Below, one piece after another: positions 61,813 through 64,000 of a stretch of DNA of 64,000 nucleotides (position 1 is the stretch's first letter; each line of letters begins with the position of its first letter). The stretch lies in NCBI RefSeq assembly GCF_008933165.1, contig NZ_WBVQ01000003.1:1-64000 (forward strand), in the 5' to 3' direction. Made by a program: the position numbers and the translations under genes. Under the pieces are notes generated by a model that did no database searches, was not told the DNA's origin, and saw only the letters and a list, made by a program, of their open reading frames with translations. The DNA is from Phaeocystidibacter marisrubri. Its GTDB lineage: Bacteria; Bacteroidota; Bacteroidia; Flavobacteriales; Schleiferiaceae.

Positions 61813-63963
61813 TTATTCAAATCTCGACCACCATTTGCGCGCTTTTTCCGAGTCCCATGGGTATTTACCCGATAGTTCTTTGAGTGAAGCATGCAATTCT
61901 CTGGCGGTTTGCGGTCTCTTTTCAGGGTCTTTTTCCAAACATCGATGAATCAAATCACTGACCTCTTGCGGCACTTGAGTATTGATTTCATGCAACGGAT
62001 CGGGTTCCGTGTTAATCACTTGGAACATGATGTCAATCTCAGTGGAGAAACGGAAGAGGGACTGGCCTGCTAGCATATAATAGGCTACCGCTCCTAAGGC
62101 GTAAATGTCACTTCGGAGGTCGGAGTTCTTTGGTGTTTTTATTCGTTCAGGCGCCATATATAGCGGGGTGCCCGTCACTTGAGTGGTGCGTGTTTGAGCA
62201 GCTTCTTCGTCAGAAAGGTCCTTTACCAAACCGAAGTCGAGCACTTTCACGACATCATCTTCTCCTCCCCGTTGCACCAACATGATGTTTTGTGGTTTGA
62301 TGTCACGGTGTATCAAACCAATGCTATGAGCTTCACGAATGGAAGCGGATGCTTGGCGAAGAATGTGAAGCGCACGCTCAAATGGCAACTCGCCTTGCAT
62401 CTGAACGATTTGAGCCAAGGTGAAACCATTTAATAGCTCCATGGCATAGTAGAAGATTCCGTCTGGAGTTCTACCAAAATCATAAATCTCGATAGTATTC
62501 GGATGGGTGAGACGCGAAGCCAATTGAACTTCTCGCTCAAATCGCTCTACCACTTCGGCTGATATGATATTTGGCTTCAGGATCTTAATGGCGGTCGGTC
62601 GTTTGAGCATGGCGTGATGGGCGAGGTATACTTCGCCAATTCCCCCTTCGCCAATCTTCCGCACCATTGTGTATTGACCCAATTGGGCAGCTTCGCCTAC
62701 TTTTCTGTTCAAGCGAACGTAGCGTAAGGATGAGTACAAGCTGTAGGTGAGTACAACCGCAAGAATTAAAATCAATATTCCGAAAGTCGCGTCGAGGTAA
62801 ATGAGTGGTTCAAATGCCTCTTCGTAATCTACTTCGGTTACCAGTCCAAAACCAAATTCAGGAAACCAATGATAGGCACCAATGACTTTCACTCCTCGAT
62901 AGTCGCGATACGGGTCGATTAAAACGTCTGTAATCGCAATGGAAGAATCACTTTTGGATGCAATAGAAAGGGCAACAGGTTCCGTGAAATTACGTGAAAT
63001 CAAAGGCTGTGTAGGCTTGTAGCCTTCGGTGAGGTCACCTCCTGGATCGCGAAGAGAAACCACCAATGAACTGCCGGCTTCTTCTTTGTTCGGAACTAAA
63101 CCAATCGATTTGAGTTGATCTACAAATCGGCTTTCGGTGAGCATCATTCCCTCCGCATTGAAGGCATAAGTCTCACCTGTTTTTCCCATTCGGGCCACAT
63201 TCACAATTTCGCTAAAACCTTCGTCGGCATATCTACCCACACCGAAGTAGCCAATGAGCTCTCCGATTTTATTGTAAATGGGATTGCCCGCCCAAACGAT
63301 GGGTTTGGAATAGATGGAACGAACATCATAGTCGTCGTAAACCAATTTATTGGGATCAAATGGGGCTTTAAATGTGCCTTCTCTAGCGTTCGCTTCAAAA
63401 AGTTGTCGGAAGCCTGCGGGATTGAGGCGATTGCCAATCACACTGCGATCGGACGCAGCGAATTCATATCCGGCTTCGTCAAAGAGATTGTAACCGGCGC
63501 TGTTGGTGTTCTTTAAATAAGGACGAAGAATACCCGTTAGCGTATCTTGCCATGGCGAGAATTGAAGCCGCTCTATTTCTTCAGGGCTATTTCTATAGCG
63601 AAGGATGTAGTGGATTTCATCAGAAACTTCAGGTGTGTTGCACCAAAATCGAACAGAATTGCGAAAATCTCGGATCCAGTATTGCATGGCCACCACATCG
63701 GCATCCAAGACGGCTTGAAGTTGTTCGCGACGGATTTCCTCTAGACTGTTTTTAACCTGTCGGTGAGACCAGTATCCCAATACAATGAGAAGCACGAAAG
63801 TGACGATGAGGGTAATGCCAAAACGTTGGCGAGTACCAAAAAGACGCTCCATCCAAATCACCGAACGCTTGGTGAATGTGGTGTCGCTCAACTTCGGTGA
63901 GAGATGTTGTCGAGGTTTTTTTCGCGATGCAGTGTCCGTTGCATTTCCCGAATTCTCGACCAT
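61813..63963 (-). CDS. Cache-domain membrane Ser/Thr protein kinase
   Basis: A 716-residue membrane receptor kinase. Cytoplasmic N-terminus, membrane helix about 48-66 (FGITLIVTFVLLIVLGYW), a periplasmic double-Cache-like sensor about 75-385 (NPIYNKIGELIGYFGVGRYADEGF, then GAYHWFPEFGFGLVTEVDYEEAF), a second helix (FGILILILAVVLTYSLYSS), then the kinase: glycine loop KIGEGGIGEVYLAHH, Lys in TAIKILKP, HRDIKPQNIMLV, DFGLVKD, APERI. It is the reverse of PknB layouts, in which the sensor is C-terminal PASTA. The frame is open to the window edge upstream, so the true start could be earlier. It is paired with the PP2C gene. Confidence 0.92.
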   Translation of the reverse strand: MVENSGNATDTASRKKPRQHLSPKLSDTTFTKRSVIWMERLFGTRQRFGITLIVTFVLLIVLGYWSHRQVKNSLEEIRREQLQAVLDADVVAMQYWIRDFRNSVRFWCNTPEVSDEIHYILRYRNSPEEIERLQFSPWQDTLTGILRPYLKNTNSAGYNLFDEAGYEFAASDRSVIGNRLNPAGFRQLFEANAREGTFKAPFDPNKLVYDDYDVRSIYSKPIVWAGNPIYNKIGELIGYFGVGRYADEGFSEIVNVARMGKTGETYAFNAEGMMLTESRFVDQLKSIGLVPNKEEAGSSLVVSLRDPGGDLTEGYKPTQPLISRNFTEPVALSIASKSDSSIAITDVLIDPYRDYRGVKVIGAYHWFPEFGFGLVTEVDYEEAFEPLIYLDATFGILILILAVVLTYSLYSSLRYVRLNRKVGEAAQLGQYTMVRKIGEGGIGEVYLAHHAMLKRPTAIKILKPNIISAEVVERFEREVQLASRLTHPNTIEIYDFGRTPDGIFYYAMELLNGFTLAQIVQMQGELPFERALHILRQASASIREAHSIGLIHRDIKPQNIMLVQRGGEDDVVKVLDFGLVKDLSDEEAAQTRTTQVTGTPLYMAPERIKTPKNSDLRSDIYALGAVAYYMLAGQSLFRFSTEIDIMFQVINTEPDPLHEINTQVPQEVSDLIHRCLEKDPEKRPQTARELHASLKELSGKYPWDSEKARKWWSRFE

Positions 63964-64000
63964 AATGGTCTCTTCACTATGGTTGGCTAAGAGCGTACGC

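Noticed and set aside
1-64000. CRISPR arrays, rRNA and tRNA genes
   Set aside because: No regularly spaced repeats with unique spacers and no tRNA or rRNA signature sequences were seen in the intergenic regions.

Overview
The window looks like chromosome from a Bacteroidota bacterium, most likely a marine-type Flavobacteriia. The evidence is a SusC/SusD pair, several secreted proteins with type IX secretion (T9SS) C-terminal signals of type A and type B, DUF4421-like proteins, promoters matching the Bacteroidota -7 element TAnnTTTG, and Shine-Dalgarno-poor starts. No rRNA, tRNA, insertion sequence, phage or CRISPR array was found. Genus and species cannot be read from the sequence.

Layout. 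1-2768: two paralogous secreted HxIGGD proteins, the first cut by the window edge. 2989-6569: a PAP2-like membrane protein, rpoN and asnS. 6615-6729: a 23-bp tandem repeat. 7063-12971: an accessory island of three shortened RHS-core cassettes, each with a different C-terminal tip and a following exported small protein (likely immunity), plus the relic of a further cassette. Two tips carry HExxH zincin motifs; the third carries the dead form YExxH. 13156-19043: a SusCD operon with two extra surface proteins. 19316-23264: a small secreted protein, a T9SS-exported GH13 amylase and a Nudix-type regulator. 23405-35221: a nine-gene operon pfkA, gap, BadF-type kinase, pgmB, GH65 maltose phosphorylase, two GH13 lipoproteins, mgsA and an MFS sugar transporter. 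35504-40342: an ArnT-like glycosyltransferase, a neopullulanase-like GH13 and a T9SS protein with carbohydrate-binding-like modules. 40479-48815: a bacilliredoxin and a TetR-led ABC exporter operon. 48812-54376: an aldehyde dehydrogenase, a T9SS protein, an iodotyrosine-deiodinase-like flavoprotein, a methyltransferase and cardiolipin synthase. 54373-60592: uvrC with two patatin-barrel proteins. 61017-63963: a Cache-domain Ser/Thr kinase and a PP2C phosphatase.

The centre of the window (13156-40342) reads as one starch/maltodextrin utilisation system. Surface amylases cut starch, SusCD imports the oligosaccharides, lipoprotein and exported GH13 enzymes trim them, the MFS carrier takes up maltose, and maltose phosphorylase with beta-phosphoglucomutase feeds glucose-6-phosphate to PfkA and GAPDH. 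A shared 21-bp palindrome (arms TAAGTGTA and TACACTTA, five bases apart) lies in the promoters of susC, of the Nudix/pfkA divergent pair, and of the neopullulanase/T9SS divergent pair. The Nudix protein, whose catalytic Nudix box is degenerate, is the obvious candidate to bind it. A fifth, perfect copy at 60794-60814 sits in front of a possible small RNA far from the sugar genes.
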